Source: Branchiostoma floridae
Lineage: Eukaryota > Chordata > Leptocardii > Amphioxiformes > Branchiostomatidae
Length of the DNA: 37,011 nt
Assembly (NCBI RefSeq): GCF_000003815.2
Contig: NC_049990.1
Span: 11,634,174 to 11,671,184 of the forward strand
Direction: 5' to 3'
This document shows positions 11,128 to 23,000 of this stretch, piece after piece (within the stretch, counting starts at the first letter, position 1; the number at the start of each line of letters is the position of its first letter). The notes beneath the pieces were generated by a model. That model saw nothing but the letters and a program-made list of their open reading frames with translations, was not told the origin of the DNA and made no database searches. Position numbers and translations under genes: made by a program.

Positions 11128-11251
11128 GTATTTGTAACCGAAATGTAAATTTACCTAATTGTTTGAGTGGATCAATTGAATTCTTCAAATTCATTAGCTT
11201 ATATTCATTCGCCATTCCATTGTGTTGGGTATCAAAATAGAAATCGGTTAA

Positions 11252-12475
11252 GGCCCCCTCTCACTTGACGTGCGGCACGCTTGCGGCATTGCTGCGTTCG
11301 TTCACTGCGGCACTGTTGTGTTAATTTCACCGATTTTGTCTTGCACTCACACTGACGTGCGGCACTGTTGCGTTTCTAGACTAAATGAACATGTTATTGA
11401 CAATTGCAGCGTTGTCAATTTATGAAAAATCACCGTAAAATGATGAGAATGCCCCAAAATGAGATTTATAATGAAAAGATTTCCCTTATGATAATGAATT
11501 ATATGGTACATATGCTATAAATAACCTTGAAAGACTTTTACAGTAAAGGAAATGACCCAAATGAACGGACACGAACCATATACCAGATTTCACTCGATGT
11601 GTACGTTTTGCACCATGTAACGTTATGTGTAATTATGTATGTTTATATGTTTATTCGCCAATTTTGCAAATTTCTAAAATGAAAATGTTTGATATTTCAT
11701 ACTTTTTTTGTATGACGCTGAGTATTTTCATTGTCGGCGGATGGCTTGCCATCCTATTGATGTCTAAGTCTATCATATTTGTAAAAAGTGAGAAAAGTAT
11801 GGCCCATGGGTCTGAATGACTGCAATTTTGTATTTTATCGGTGGCAGGCTACCAGCAATGATTAGCTTGTAACGTTATAACGCAAACGCAAACTCGTTAT
11901 CATCCAACATAAATAATTTCTTTTTGAACGTTGTACGATAACCTTTATCTCTACATCCGTAGGTTAATCGATAAACCAGTTACTTATTTTTTGTTTTCAA
12001 GTATAAAATACCGATCTACTTTCCATTAAATAAATCAAAAGATGTATTTTTAAGTTAACTCTGAATACGGATACAAGGTAAGTTTTCTGGAATTCGCAGT
12101 GTTTTAACTGGATCGAAAACCGCTGTAAATTATTAGAAATGCATCTAAAATAGTTTTTCGGTGATAAAATGATATTTACTTTCGATTCTTGGTGTACAAT
12201 AGGCAAAATAGTTCCTTGGCACTGTGGGGGTACGGCCGCGAATTGTTCCGGCACGTAGCGGCACTCCAGCCACACTGATACGATGCTGAGGGATCTTGAC
12301 ACATAAGGAACGAATTATCTTTTCAAAAAGCGTCGCGCGTCGTCTGCGGCAGTTATAGGTTTGCGCGCGGCGCCTTTTGGGTAGCATACAACATCGATGG
12401 AATTAGCGGCGCAGCGTCGCAGTGATCGAACGCAGCAATGCCGCAAGCGTGCCGCACGTCAAGTGAGAGGGGGCC
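11252..12475. mobile_element. 1.2-kb DNA transposon, TTAA-flanked, 58-bp TIRs
   Basis: The ends (11252-11309 and 12418-12475) are 58-bp inverted repeats with a single mismatch, starting GGCCCCCTCTCACTTGACGT. Both are flanked by TTAA (11248-11251, 12476-12479). TTAA target duplication is typical of piggyBac. Read as TAA or TTA with one terminal base shifted, it would also fit PIF/Harbinger. Subterminal GCGGCAC-type repeats follow the left TIR, and CG-rich sequence precedes the right TIR. The longest internal frames are about 60-100 codons and unlike any transposase, so it is a non-autonomous element. High TIR identity indicates recent activity. It sits in the cholinesterase intron. Confidence 0.85.
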
Positions 12476-13176
12476 TTAACTCTAGAGTTGTCTATCACAG
12501 ACTTAAACAGTGTACGCACGTGCTTTGTGTGATAGAAAATGTCAGACTGCCAAAGGTAATCGTATAAGTACTTGCTACAAATTTTAATTTAGCAGCTTAA
12601 GCACAATCTATCAACCTAATTCTCTGCAGCCATTATTATCGGTAACGGTGCAGCATCTGGAAACACTGGAGAACGTACATCAATGTAAAATCATTTCTAT
12701 TGACGAACCATAAATTTATAGCCTGAAATATCGTAACTTGAAGTGGTTTCAAGGATCAAAACCCTGCTCTTTTGTGAAACATTGTGAAGATTTAAGAAGG
12801 ATTCTTTTCTCTGTTTGTCATAGTTGATGCACAGATGGTAGCACGAAATCCCCTCACCCGGTATGTTTAATTAACCCCAGACATTCTACAGTCTGAAACC
12901 GTCGTTTGTCGCTGTCTTCTGCAGTCATGACTATTATATATGGCTCGGGACTGTACATTATTGCTCACTAAGCAGACAACATGCAAGCAGGCAAGTGTCA
13001 CGTAAGACCGTAAAGAGTATGTGGTAAATGGTAGCAATGAAATAATATTTCACAATTTGATCTAAATTCAAATATATTTCATGTATAATGTACACATTTT
13101 ATTACTCGATATCATATATTTTACCAAACCTTCAAGTTGAACTAGTAAAGGCATAGGTGTGATAGTGTTTTTTGAC

Positions 13177-13247
13177 GAATGAATGGATGAGTGAATGGAT
13201 GAATGAGTGAGTGAGTGAATGAATGAATGAATGAATGAATGGATGAT
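13177..13247. repeat. GAAT/GAGT microsatellite
   Basis: A tetranucleotide tract, mainly GAAT with GGAT and GAGT variants, with seven uninterrupted GAAT units near 13217-13240. Confidence 0.9.
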
Positions 13248-14330
13248 TGGCTAAATGATTGAGTGAAAGAGAGGAATAATCAGGAGAACAAAGATAAAGA
13301 AAGAGAACTGAAAAGAGTGGAGATTGAGTTAATCATAAGATGATTTCCCATCTTTAATGACCTATAAAAGATTGATCAGTTAGACATGAAACTTGTCTTC
13401 TTTTCATGGTGACCTCATCAAAACGTGAGGTCAAGATGGCGCCACGGTGACATCTGATGGCGACAAGATGACAAAGTGGGGCCATTCTTTGATCACAACA
13501 TACTTATTACGACTCGATAACTCCTGATGGGTCAGGCCTCGTAAAGCTAAGTCGATGAACTCATTTATAAATCTAAATTCCAAAGAGAAATGATTAGTAT
13601 GTAATATATTGAGGTTATGATTGATAGATTACCATGAAATGTAATGAATAAGACGGACTGACAGACTGGTGGGTGCAAACATGTTACCAGTATTCTGTTA
13701 TGAGTATCGGTATTTATTCAATATTTCATATACAGAATGTGTATTGTCAAAAAGTAATTTTCTACATACCGTTTTTTTTTTTAAATTTTGTCCATCACTT
13801 TCTATGGGTCCGGCAAGAATTCAGTTGGACTGAATTTTGGGCAAGCTGGATCAGAGATGTAACATGTAGGTATTTCTTGATATATCCTATATACGTATTC
13901 AAATATCACTACCTTTTCACAAGTATCACCATAGAATATCTGTCATTGGGTACCGCTATTCCATTTTCATTCGATATCGATATGTCATGTTTTACGTTGT
14001 GAGAGGTGTGATGATTGTGTTTGATGTGTTATTACCATCCAATTTTTCTTACACGTTAGTATTTATGCATAAATATTGTCATTTTACTCAATAGAAGTCG
14101 CCAAAAGACAAAACTTAGGTGGCAAGGTGGTTATGTTGTGGCTAGGGTTGTTGACTTAGAATCTAACGGTTCTTGGTTTTAAGAATGCTACACCTTAAGC
14201 ATGGTGTTAATCACATAGCCCATATCAAAATGAGTAGAAGGGTTTGCAATTGTCCCAGTGCTATTTTACGCAGCTTGTACTCGCTTTACAAAACAGAGGT
14301 TTACCTGTTATGTAAAAAAAAGACACTTAC

Positions 14331-15849
14331 CCAGTCCGCGCAAAGTTAGCCCAGTTTCTCATCATCCTCCTGCTGAAGTTGGCCTCATCACGTGTGTAGT
14401 TCCTCTTGGGTTCCAGAGGCAGTCCGAACTGAAACTCTATCTCGTACCCGTGCGGTGTTCCCATCCACTTCGGCCAGACCAGATTAGACGCCCTCTGCTC
14501 GAAGCTGTACTTGTACACGGCCTGTCCGAATGACGCGTAGGCGTGTGCGAAGTCGTTTAACGGACAGATGACGTTGTGATCTCCAACAACATCATCCAGG
14601 GCATCTCGGTTGCTCACGCCGTCGTTCTCCTTCAACCAATCGGTGTACTGAAAGGCTATGGCGTCGACACCAAAGGAGTTTGTTTCTGGCACGGACATCT
14701 TCACCCCCTCCAGGAACTGAGAGCGACTTATCAAACTTTCCGTTTGCTTGGAAAACCCTGGTGCTCCGTAGATGAGGAAGAACGTGCCCTCGTCTTTGAC
14801 GGCTCCTGCAAGGAGGCTGCACTTCTTAAAGTTTCCCCTCCTTATGGATGTCTTAGGGTCTTCTGTGATGAAGGTGCCATCAATGACAGGGACGTGAGGA
14901 AACCTGAAGATGGGGTCTGATGTGACCCATTCGTTAGCGATGATGTAATCCGCTGGTTTGGATCGCAGACATTCTATAGTCTGAGCCAACGGGACTGTCG
15001 TTGGACACTCCACTGCTCGTGCGAAGGCCTTCCTCTTCGAAGNNNNNNNNNNNNNNNNNNNNNNNNNNNNNNNNNNNNNNNNNNNNNNNNNNNNNNNNNN
15101 NNNNNNNNNNNNNNNNNNNNNNNNNNNNNNNNNNNNNNNNNNNNNNNNNNNNNNNNNNNNNNNNNNNNNNNNNNNNNNNNNNNNNNNNNNNNNNNNNNNN
15201 NNNNNNNNNNNNNNNTGTTTTTCTGAACCCACTGTAATGCTAGGTTTTGGTCCATGAGTCCCATGTTCCCGGGCGCGTCCGGGTGACCTAACGCCAAGAA
15301 CCCCAGCGAACCCACACGATAGTTCATCGACACCACGACAACGTTTTCTATTGCTGCAATCGTCTTTCCATCGTAGTAGTCCAAAGACGCAGTGCCGTAC
15401 CAAAAACCGCCTCCATAGATCCAGACCATGACGGTCTTGTCGGCAGGTGGCGGGTTGGGCATCCACACGTTGATCTTTAGACAGTCTTCACTGAGCGGGG
15501 TGTTGGCGTTCCACGCTTCTGAACCCGTGAAATTGGGGAACAGGGTGTCCTTGATTTGGTAGCAGGAGTTTCCGTACTTGAAAGCGTCAAACACAGAAGT
15601 CCAGTTCTTTGCAGGCTGTGGAGGCTTAAACCTCAGCGGTCCTATCGGTGGTTCCGCGTAGGGAATCCCTAAGAACGCCACGACCTGCCTTCCGTACAGG
15701 TTGAGCACTTTCCCCCGCACTTTGCCCGTGGTCGTTTCGATGACAGTCCGCTGAGCCACCGCTACGCTCAGAGTGATTGACAGCAGCACCAAACGAACAC
15801 CCTGTCCTGTCATGGTGACCCCTTCTCAGCCTACCTTCCGCTCTCCAAT
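14331..15849 (-). CDS. ACHE-like: Cholinesterase catalytic exon
   Basis: Main exon of an acetylcholinesterase-like carboxylesterase. An acceptor (..TTCCTTTCAG, AG at 15850-15851) precedes a short 5'UTR. ATG is at 15811-15813, with an in-frame TGA five codons upstream (15826-15828) and A at -3. A signal peptide (about residues 1-20, ..SITLSVAVA) indicates secretion. Visible family features are the type-B signature EDCLKINVW (109-117), the choline-site Trp (W101), the C84/C111 disulfide pair, the oxyanion GGG (134-136), the catalytic Glu in KDEGTFF and the catalytic His in TPHGYEIEF. The acyl pocket FRF is AChE-like, and a peripheral-site Trp (NEW) and Tyr (LIYG) are present. NFT, NWT, NYT and NFS are potential glycosylation sites. 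The active-site serine motif falls in the N gap 15043-15215. The exon ends at ACT GG|GTAAGT (phase 2), as I recall for vertebrate BCHE exon 2. The plus-strand frames over it are shadows. Confidence 0.95.
15043..15215. other. Assembly gap (173 N) over active-site serine
   Basis: The gap interrupts the catalytic exon after ..LQWVQKN. The reading frames either side agree only if the missing length is a multiple of three, so 173 is an estimate. A length of 174 would leave 59 codons between the flanking segments, which matches vertebrate AChE over the stretch holding the FGESAG motif. Confidence 0.95.
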
Positions 15850-16782
15850 CTGAAAGGAAGACAACAATCAGCCACAACAGCCCAAATGACAATTCAATTA
15901 AGTAGAAGGAACACGCAATACATATTCTGCTGGGTACGATCAGATGCGAACTAGCCGGTCTGAAGTCCAATATCTCAAAGCGCATAGAAGCACGGAATTA
16001 TTATATTAGATATCGATAATTATGATCTTGAGAGAACGCAGGTTGACTTCCATTTAAAGCAGTTACCAAGACCCGCTGAGATAGATAGGTCTATCTGCCT
16101 GGGATATTTGATTTCCCAGATATTGTACAGGACCTCCCGGCCCCCGTGGTCCCAGGGCTTCTGACAATGACAGACTGAACGAAGAAGATTCGATAGACCA
16201 TCGCATAGCCCATGCAATCCACGGCGGATGAGCATTGGGAGTCTCCACGGGCCGGCAGTGTTTCTCAGTTTTATTGCGACTCAATATATCATTGGCTAAA
16301 CCACCGTGGAGGCGCTGTCTCTGGGAGCCACCTCCTAAACTTTAATCACCAAAAGCTGCCAACCATAATCTTTGCGTCATGGTCAAGGTAGGAAAATCAA
16401 TGAATCAATACACACCACAGTAACGTGGTTCGGTATGTCTCATTAACTTGATGCTGATGAATGGGATTATCAAACTCATTATACCCAACACTAATATCAC
16501 ATTGTTCCATTAGTTTAATATATACTGTATCTTGTTTAGAATTATATTCGGATCTTTATCAGTCTCGTAGGGTTGAAAAAAGAATAATGTACGCTTTGTT
16601 TAACTCTGATCTTTATATGCTGCCACATTGTAATTTGTAGAGTTGAACTTCACATGGGCCCAACACCATTTCCTGTACTTGGGATCTATCTATATACATG
16701 CAGCACATGAAGTTTCCTTTTATTGCTGTCAAAAAGATCGCTAAGCCGCCATTTATACCATTATCAACCTGACAAACGGTCG
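15850..16782 (-). other. Upstream of cholinesterase: probable 5'UTR intron
   Basis: The polypyrimidine tract and AG before 15849 imply at least one upstream non-coding exon. A GC-richer patch at about 16125-16330 could be near the promoter or that exon, but no donor or start site can be fixed from sequence alone. Confidence 0.35.
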
Positions 16783-17029
16783 NNNNNNNNNNNNNNNNNN
16801 NNNNNNNNNNNNNNNNNNNNNNNNNNNNNNNNNNNNNNNNNNNNNNNNNNNNNNNNNNNNNNNNNNNNNNNNNNNNNNNNNNNNNNNNNNNNNNNNNNNN
16901 NNNNNNNNNNNNNNNNNNNNNNNNNNNNNNNNNNNNNNNNNNNNNNNNNNNNNNNNNNNNNNNNNNNNNNNNNNNNNNNNNNNNNNNNNNNNNNNNNNNN
17001 NNNNNNNNNNNNNNNNNNNNNNNNNNNNN
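16783..17029. other. Assembly gap (247 N)
   Basis: A run of N. The frames drawn through it are artefacts. Confidence 0.99.
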
Positions 17030-20000
17030 GCCATTCATTTTTAGTTCGGTACCTCTTCCTTTCTCTTAGTATCTCTGTTTGTGGACTAAAACATAGGAGA
17101 CGTACATTGATAATTGGATTTGCCACAGTTGACTACACACGACCACCAAAGTCTTTGATTTGTCTTTTACAAACAGTGCTAAAAACGCTGCCGCAAAACA
17201 TATATAAGTACACTCATACCTCAGTGATAAATGGTTGCTAAATCCTTGTAAATCTTTGGTTACCCGCCGTGAGAGGATCTTACATTCCCCCGCGCGCTGA
17301 AGCAGCTCATCCCGTGCGCTGTGTTACAGGCTGTATCCTTCACATCAAACACGGGTGACCCTTCAACATCCAGGGGTTAACAGGACGTACCACCCTTGCG
17401 GTACAAAGGTCAAAAAACATCTTATTTACTTGATCCCACACGTGGTTCACGCGACCATCAAAGACGCCACTCCTAGCCCAGGGTCAACATTTTCCAGCGA
17501 ACATGACTTTCTAGAATTCCATTCTTTTGCAAATTGTCGTGATTTGTGGAAGTCAGAGGTTTGTGTTGACGATGTCAGCTGGGGTAGCTAAAACCAGAGG
17601 TCAGAGAAGGGCAGGGTATACCGTCGCTGTGTCATATAGATAACTTTGAAGCTTGAACCCTCATCTATTTCCGAGTCGTTTGGCTGTTTAGTCCTATATC
17701 CCATGTGGAATACGTGCTCTTCCAACCAAGTAATACGAAGTCGAGAACTGAGAGGATCTACTCTTTCAAAAGCACGCGCATTTTAAGGAATTTACTTACT
17801 TCAGTATGCACGACATACAGTATGCATCTAAACCTTTTTACGATGTGCAGTCGTATGAAACTAATTACAAGCAAGTATGACATTGAATATTATTCATCTT
17901 CCTCTAATCTATCACTTCCTGTAATATTCCGATGTTCATGGCCAATATTGAAGAGTAAATAAATGTCTTAAAGTCATCGTCTTAACTCAAGTTTAACGGC
18001 AGCGTATTTTATACACTGACACTAATTATTTCAAGCATTTCCAATTAAACCTCCGAGTCGAGGTAATCATTTTCGGGCAACTTGGTGCTATCTTGACTTT
18101 TAAAATCTTTATTTGGCAGACGGCGGATCAGCGACAGGCAGCTAGCGTGATCCCCAGTGTCTATAGGAGACTGATAGTAAATTACCAATTACGTGCGCAT
18201 CCTTGTAGGTATCATAGTCACTCATGTTCAAACTCTTATACATAAGGATATATGGAGATTCGAGTAGTTAAGCTTGAACTTAAGATGTTCAAGGAAAGCG
18301 TGGCATTCAAATGATAACATTCATGTCTGAGTTGAAAATACATTAGGGCCAACTGTAATAATTATATAATCCTCCGAGACTTTAATATATGTACGTAGCT
18401 AACTCCGTCTGGTTAAGAATAAGAAGTTATCTTGAAGGTTTTTCATTCAGGTCAGGTAGGTGAAAAGAATGTCATCCACCCTAAATTTGACCTTGACGAA
18501 ATCCAGAACTCTTAAGCCACTGGTGGATTTGAACAGGGATGATGGTTTGTTCCAGGAGATAGGAATCACATTTTGGCTCTTAAATCAAGGTCTTAGCTCA
18601 TCGGCCTGGTTAGAATCACGCGGAGGTAGACAAATCCCATAGCTTACCGGTTTATGTAAAGAACCACAGTGACTGTGGAGCGTTTACGCTCAGTGAACCT
18701 GAAAAGTCTCGGTCATATTCAACTGTTAGTGAGTTTTCTACGCTCTGCGGTAAAATATATCACATTTTTTGTGATATTATACATCCAGAGTGGTGGAAGA
18801 CAAAACACATCTTATTTCCAATAGTTGTTTTAGTGACAACGTAAAAGCATTGTTTAAAGAAGTTTCTATGACATACCCAAACGTTCTCACATACACGAAC
18901 AGACAGCTACGTTCCTATTAAAGTCATAAAACCCACACATTACAGAAAAAGTGGGGCTTTTCGTCTTCCTCTGCTTAAAAAAAAGTCATACCCAACTCGT
19001 CTAGATATACTCAACACTAATATTTAAGTAGTCTCTTCTGAAATGGACTTTCAAATAATCTTTCTATTGTTATCTTTTATCATTTGTATTATAATGAATT
19101 GATAGATATATTGAGAAAAAAGTCTTGCAATAGAGACATCTGGAACCAGAGTTCAGAATGTCTTATTCTACTTCATAAACTATAGTTCCTGTCTTCCGTT
19201 GACACATTAAAAGTCGGTAGCAGCTACGATAGACATACAAATAAAAGTGTGCAGTACAAATTTTTGCTCGTAAAAGACGCAGACTGAATAACATTTATGT
19301 TATTACTTTTAGAATATTGTAAATACGTTCATAAGTCTCTTTCATATGAGGTGGAACGAGTTACCTTGGAATAGAATTGCTTTATCTCATATTGATTTGC
19401 AGAAACGTCGGGACGTTGAGACAATAACCATGCTTCTTGGAGAATGTATGTTCGTGTCCCGGGGGAAATAAAGAGGGGTGGAAATATTTCAATTTTCACG
19501 GTTCATTTTGCTCAGACTCGTCTGTAAATGCAACGAGACAAGCGCTAGCTGATCAAAGGCCTTACATGATTTCTGCACTGTTTCACCTCAGACAACACCA
19601 ACTTTGGTTATGTGGAGAATTTGGAATGTTTAAGTGCTTTATGATAAACTTTTGGCACATTTTACATACACTGCAATATGTTTTGATTTAGATTATTCAA
19701 TTTTTTATCATCTATATAGTGTTACTTTTGTCGTAATTTTTGTATCTACATAAATTTCGAAATTGTAATTAACACTTTATATCAAGCTCTCACTACCAAT
19801 TACATGCAGGAAAAATGAAAGTGTTACATTTTGGTGTTCTATGGTTTGATTTAGTAGTTTTCTCCGACATTGAACCCAGTAACTCAAGTCTACATGGTCA
19901 AGAAGTCAGGGGCAATTGTCAAAAGTTATAAGATTCTCTATTTAAGCGTTACAATCGGTGTGACTCGTAGACATGTTGCTCTATATAAACTTGTTATTTT

Positions 20001-23000
20001 TCCTCGTCATCGATTGAACCATGGCAAACACCGTGAACCGTGACTGGAGACACGCATTACCCCAGCCCCTTTCATCTCACCGCCAATCTGCTACGTTAGT
20101 CGCCGGCCAAATTGAACACGCACCCCGCCGAGAGGAAATTACAGAAGGGTGTTAGCTTCTCGTTCTCTTCGCAGTATTCTTCTTGACAGGTTGGACCCTT
20201 TTCTATCAGGAAGGATTCTGTTGGACCAGAGAGGGGGGATCTAGGAGAAGATGCTAGTTGACAGGCGTGTAGTCGGCGAATACACGAGAGGACAACACTC
20301 TACAAGAAGACATGCAACACGCAGCGTCGTTGAAACACACTTGTGGGGTTTAGACTCTCATATAGTATAATAAATATTAGCGATTGCAAAATGTAAACCA
20401 TCTCTTGATCGCATCTATGATATACTGTAAAATGGAAAATGTTCGCGGTGGTTTTCTGATCTCGGTTTTTTTCGGTGACCTATTCATTTCGAATTATTGA
20501 TTGAAAATCTAAAGCTTGAAATTTTGTTTTAACTACGAACTGAAAAAAACAACCGCAGTGAACTTGAAACTATCGCGAACTTAAAACCAACGCGAACACG
20601 CCATTTTTTCCCACTGCGAAATTATAATCCGCCAAAATCTTTGATTCCTCTAGAGTAGTTGGAATTATGGTTTTACGTACATAATTAATCTCTGGCAAAT
20701 GTTATGAAATTTCTGATATCTGTACGTAAACTCTTGTGCATCATCAAGTTTCCGGTACGTACTGTGCTATAGTAAGCAATTGACGTCAAACGTCTAGATT
20801 GGCTTGGCAGAACATTTTATGAATCACTATCTAGATACAATGTGTTCATTTTGGTCGCGTCATAGTTGAGAGCTCAGGTCCAAAATCATTAAAAATCTTT
20901 AAACGTACTTTGAAGCAGCATACGTCAATATTTTTTACATGAAATAAATGCTTAAGGTATGCTATATGGATGCTTTACCCGTGCTCCATGATCACATTTC
21001 GTGTACCGAAAGTTTTCATTCATGTATAGTATATGCCTGTACCTTGGGCATCCAGAAGTCATGAAAAAGAATTTTAGATATGTGTCGATTGGGCAATTCA
21101 CGGCTTAACGCACATTCAAACTTTGAGTGTTCAAAGTTCAAAGTGTTCATAAAGTGAAAGTGCACGCAGCTATTGTATTTTGTAAATTTCCATTCAAGTG
21201 TTCATGAACGCGATGAAAATGGCTCAGCCAGGCGTTATGCCCCTTCCCCCGATTCCAGTCTATTGTCCTTCACTTCCCCTTGTTAAACTCACGTCTTTGA
21301 TCTTCCAAGCACGGAGAAAACTGTGCGAACCGGAGGCACATTTGACCATCTGTAAAAGCCTCTACTTCCCTTAAACTCATTAAGCCCGCTCTCTTTACGG
21401 CCGTGCTGGTTTGATTTAAACAATTCCATTTCTTCGCACGCACGCGCGCGGTACCAGCGATGCCTCGTTGGGGAGTTGGTTGATTGCCTCGGCAGTAGCG
21501 AGCTGCCGGGTAGCAGGGGGTAATGATGCGTGCATTCACCGTAGACTGATTCGGGTGCTTGCCGGGTGCACGGTTGGGTGGGTAGGGTAGATGCATGCCA
21601 TCGTGCTAATAACCCGCAGCACTATGTCACGTCACATCTACAGCCATTAGGCGGGACAGGAACGTGCTTTTAAGGCTAATTCGGCTCCTGCAGCCGTGGC
21701 ATTGCCTTCAGATTGATGTGAGTGCTTCGGAGTAACTTCTCCGGATACTAATGAGGCGTCATCAGACCAATACCCGATCGATGCACATGGAAAAGGAAAC
21801 ATGTTAAAAACAGCGTAATAGGAATGCGCTGACATGTAACATTTCCTGTACCAAATAAACTAAATCCACCCTTTCAAAAAGTTAGAACATATCTTGAAAC
21901 ATCTTGATGATAAATCTCAATTGCGATTGCGGCAGTTTCAAGATCGTTTTCATCACTTTGTAGTGGCGTTTCATGCACGGCATCTAATTCATTTTCGAGA
22001 GATCTCTCTTCGATAGCAGCCCTCTGCCCAGTATTACTAGCAAAGTGCAATATTCCCTGTAACATTCGGTACTTCAATTCAAATTCAACAGTTACGTAAT
22101 ACGTTGGCGTGCCAGACACTAATGAAAAGTTAGAAAATCCAAGGAGGTTATATAACCTTCCTGGGAATCCAACAGAACAGGCAGACGTCAAGGAAAGGGC
22201 AAAAACTTTTCCACCCTCTTTGATACGTCTGTTTGTGTTTGAGTAGTTATTTGAAGAGTTGTCAACCGGCTTTGCTTTGACAGTTCGAAGTTGTATCAAT
22301 CAATTAAGGTCTACGATAGTGACAGCACTTGCTAATTTTGGTAAACGTGTATTCTATCACCTCCATGCGAACGCAAACACTCAGAGCAATACGAACAGTC
22401 CCTGCCTACTATTAGTATATCTGACAGCCATGACACAAATGCGGTGCCTACGTTAGAATTGTGGGCTTAGAATGGTTTGATGTTGGCCTAAGATTGATTA
22501 ACGATGCTTGGCATCTGTCTTTATTAGTGATTCAATCTCTGTCGATAGTTTGCGTTAGCCTTAATCCCTTGAAATCGCGAACCCTTCATATCAATATGAT
22601 TACATTAAGACGAAACGTCTGCGCGTAAGAAAGCCAATGACTTAAATCCTTTCAATATCGACACCTCGCCTGCCATTCCCCCGTTTCATGCAATCATCCT
22701 CTGAGCTTATTTCGGCCCAGACGCTCCAAAAGAACCGGACGCAAATCGAAACGCAAGAGTTTTGTGATTAATCGTGGGACGACTCTTTGCGTTCATGTGC
22801 GCTCGTTCATTATAGTCAGCCAGACAAACCACAAAGGCACTGTGCAGTATATTTGTGCCGAAGTCGGAAATGATTTTTGCTAAGCAATAAACTAGTCAAA
22901 AGGGATTTCTACGTAACTTGTATGCATCGCCAAACTGTCCTGCAGCTTAAATTGGAAATGGCATGCAGTTGCACTTGATCTGATAGATATTGAGTTAACG

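Larger units (their letters stand above)
5317..14330 (-). other. Large cholinesterase intron(s)
   Basis: This 9-kb interval separates the T exon from the catalytic exon. By homology with BCHE, one further coding exon of about 167 nt should lie here. It should encode the end of the catalytic domain, including a CxFW motif whose cysteine pairs with the one in the VICPL segment. I looked on the minus strand for that motif and for a WP.Y motif and found neither, so the exon is probably inside the N gap 7773-8555. The rest holds repeats and a transposon, listed separately. Open frames such as 10484-10702 resemble nothing known. Confidence 0.6.

Noticed and set aside
13177-13247. Regularly spaced short repeats
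   Set aside because: A simple microsatellite, not a CRISPR-like or coding repeat.
14258-14920. Two plus-strand open frames (91 and 114 codons)
   Set aside because: They lie antisense to the strongly supported cholinesterase exon and are frame shadows of it.
16305-16330. RE1/NRSE-like sequence GGCGCTGTCTCTGGGAGCCA upstream of the cholinesterase
   Set aside because: Only the left half and a few right-half positions fit the REST consensus, and REST itself is not established outside vertebrates.
18757-18777. Small hairpin ATATCACA-T5-TGTGATAT
   Set aside because: Too short and AT-rich to be more than chance, and not miRNA-like in arm length.
21874-22299. 141-codon minus-strand frame
   Set aside because: Longest clean frame in the intergenic part, but its translation resembles no family and it lacks good flanking splice signals. 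Kept only as a note.
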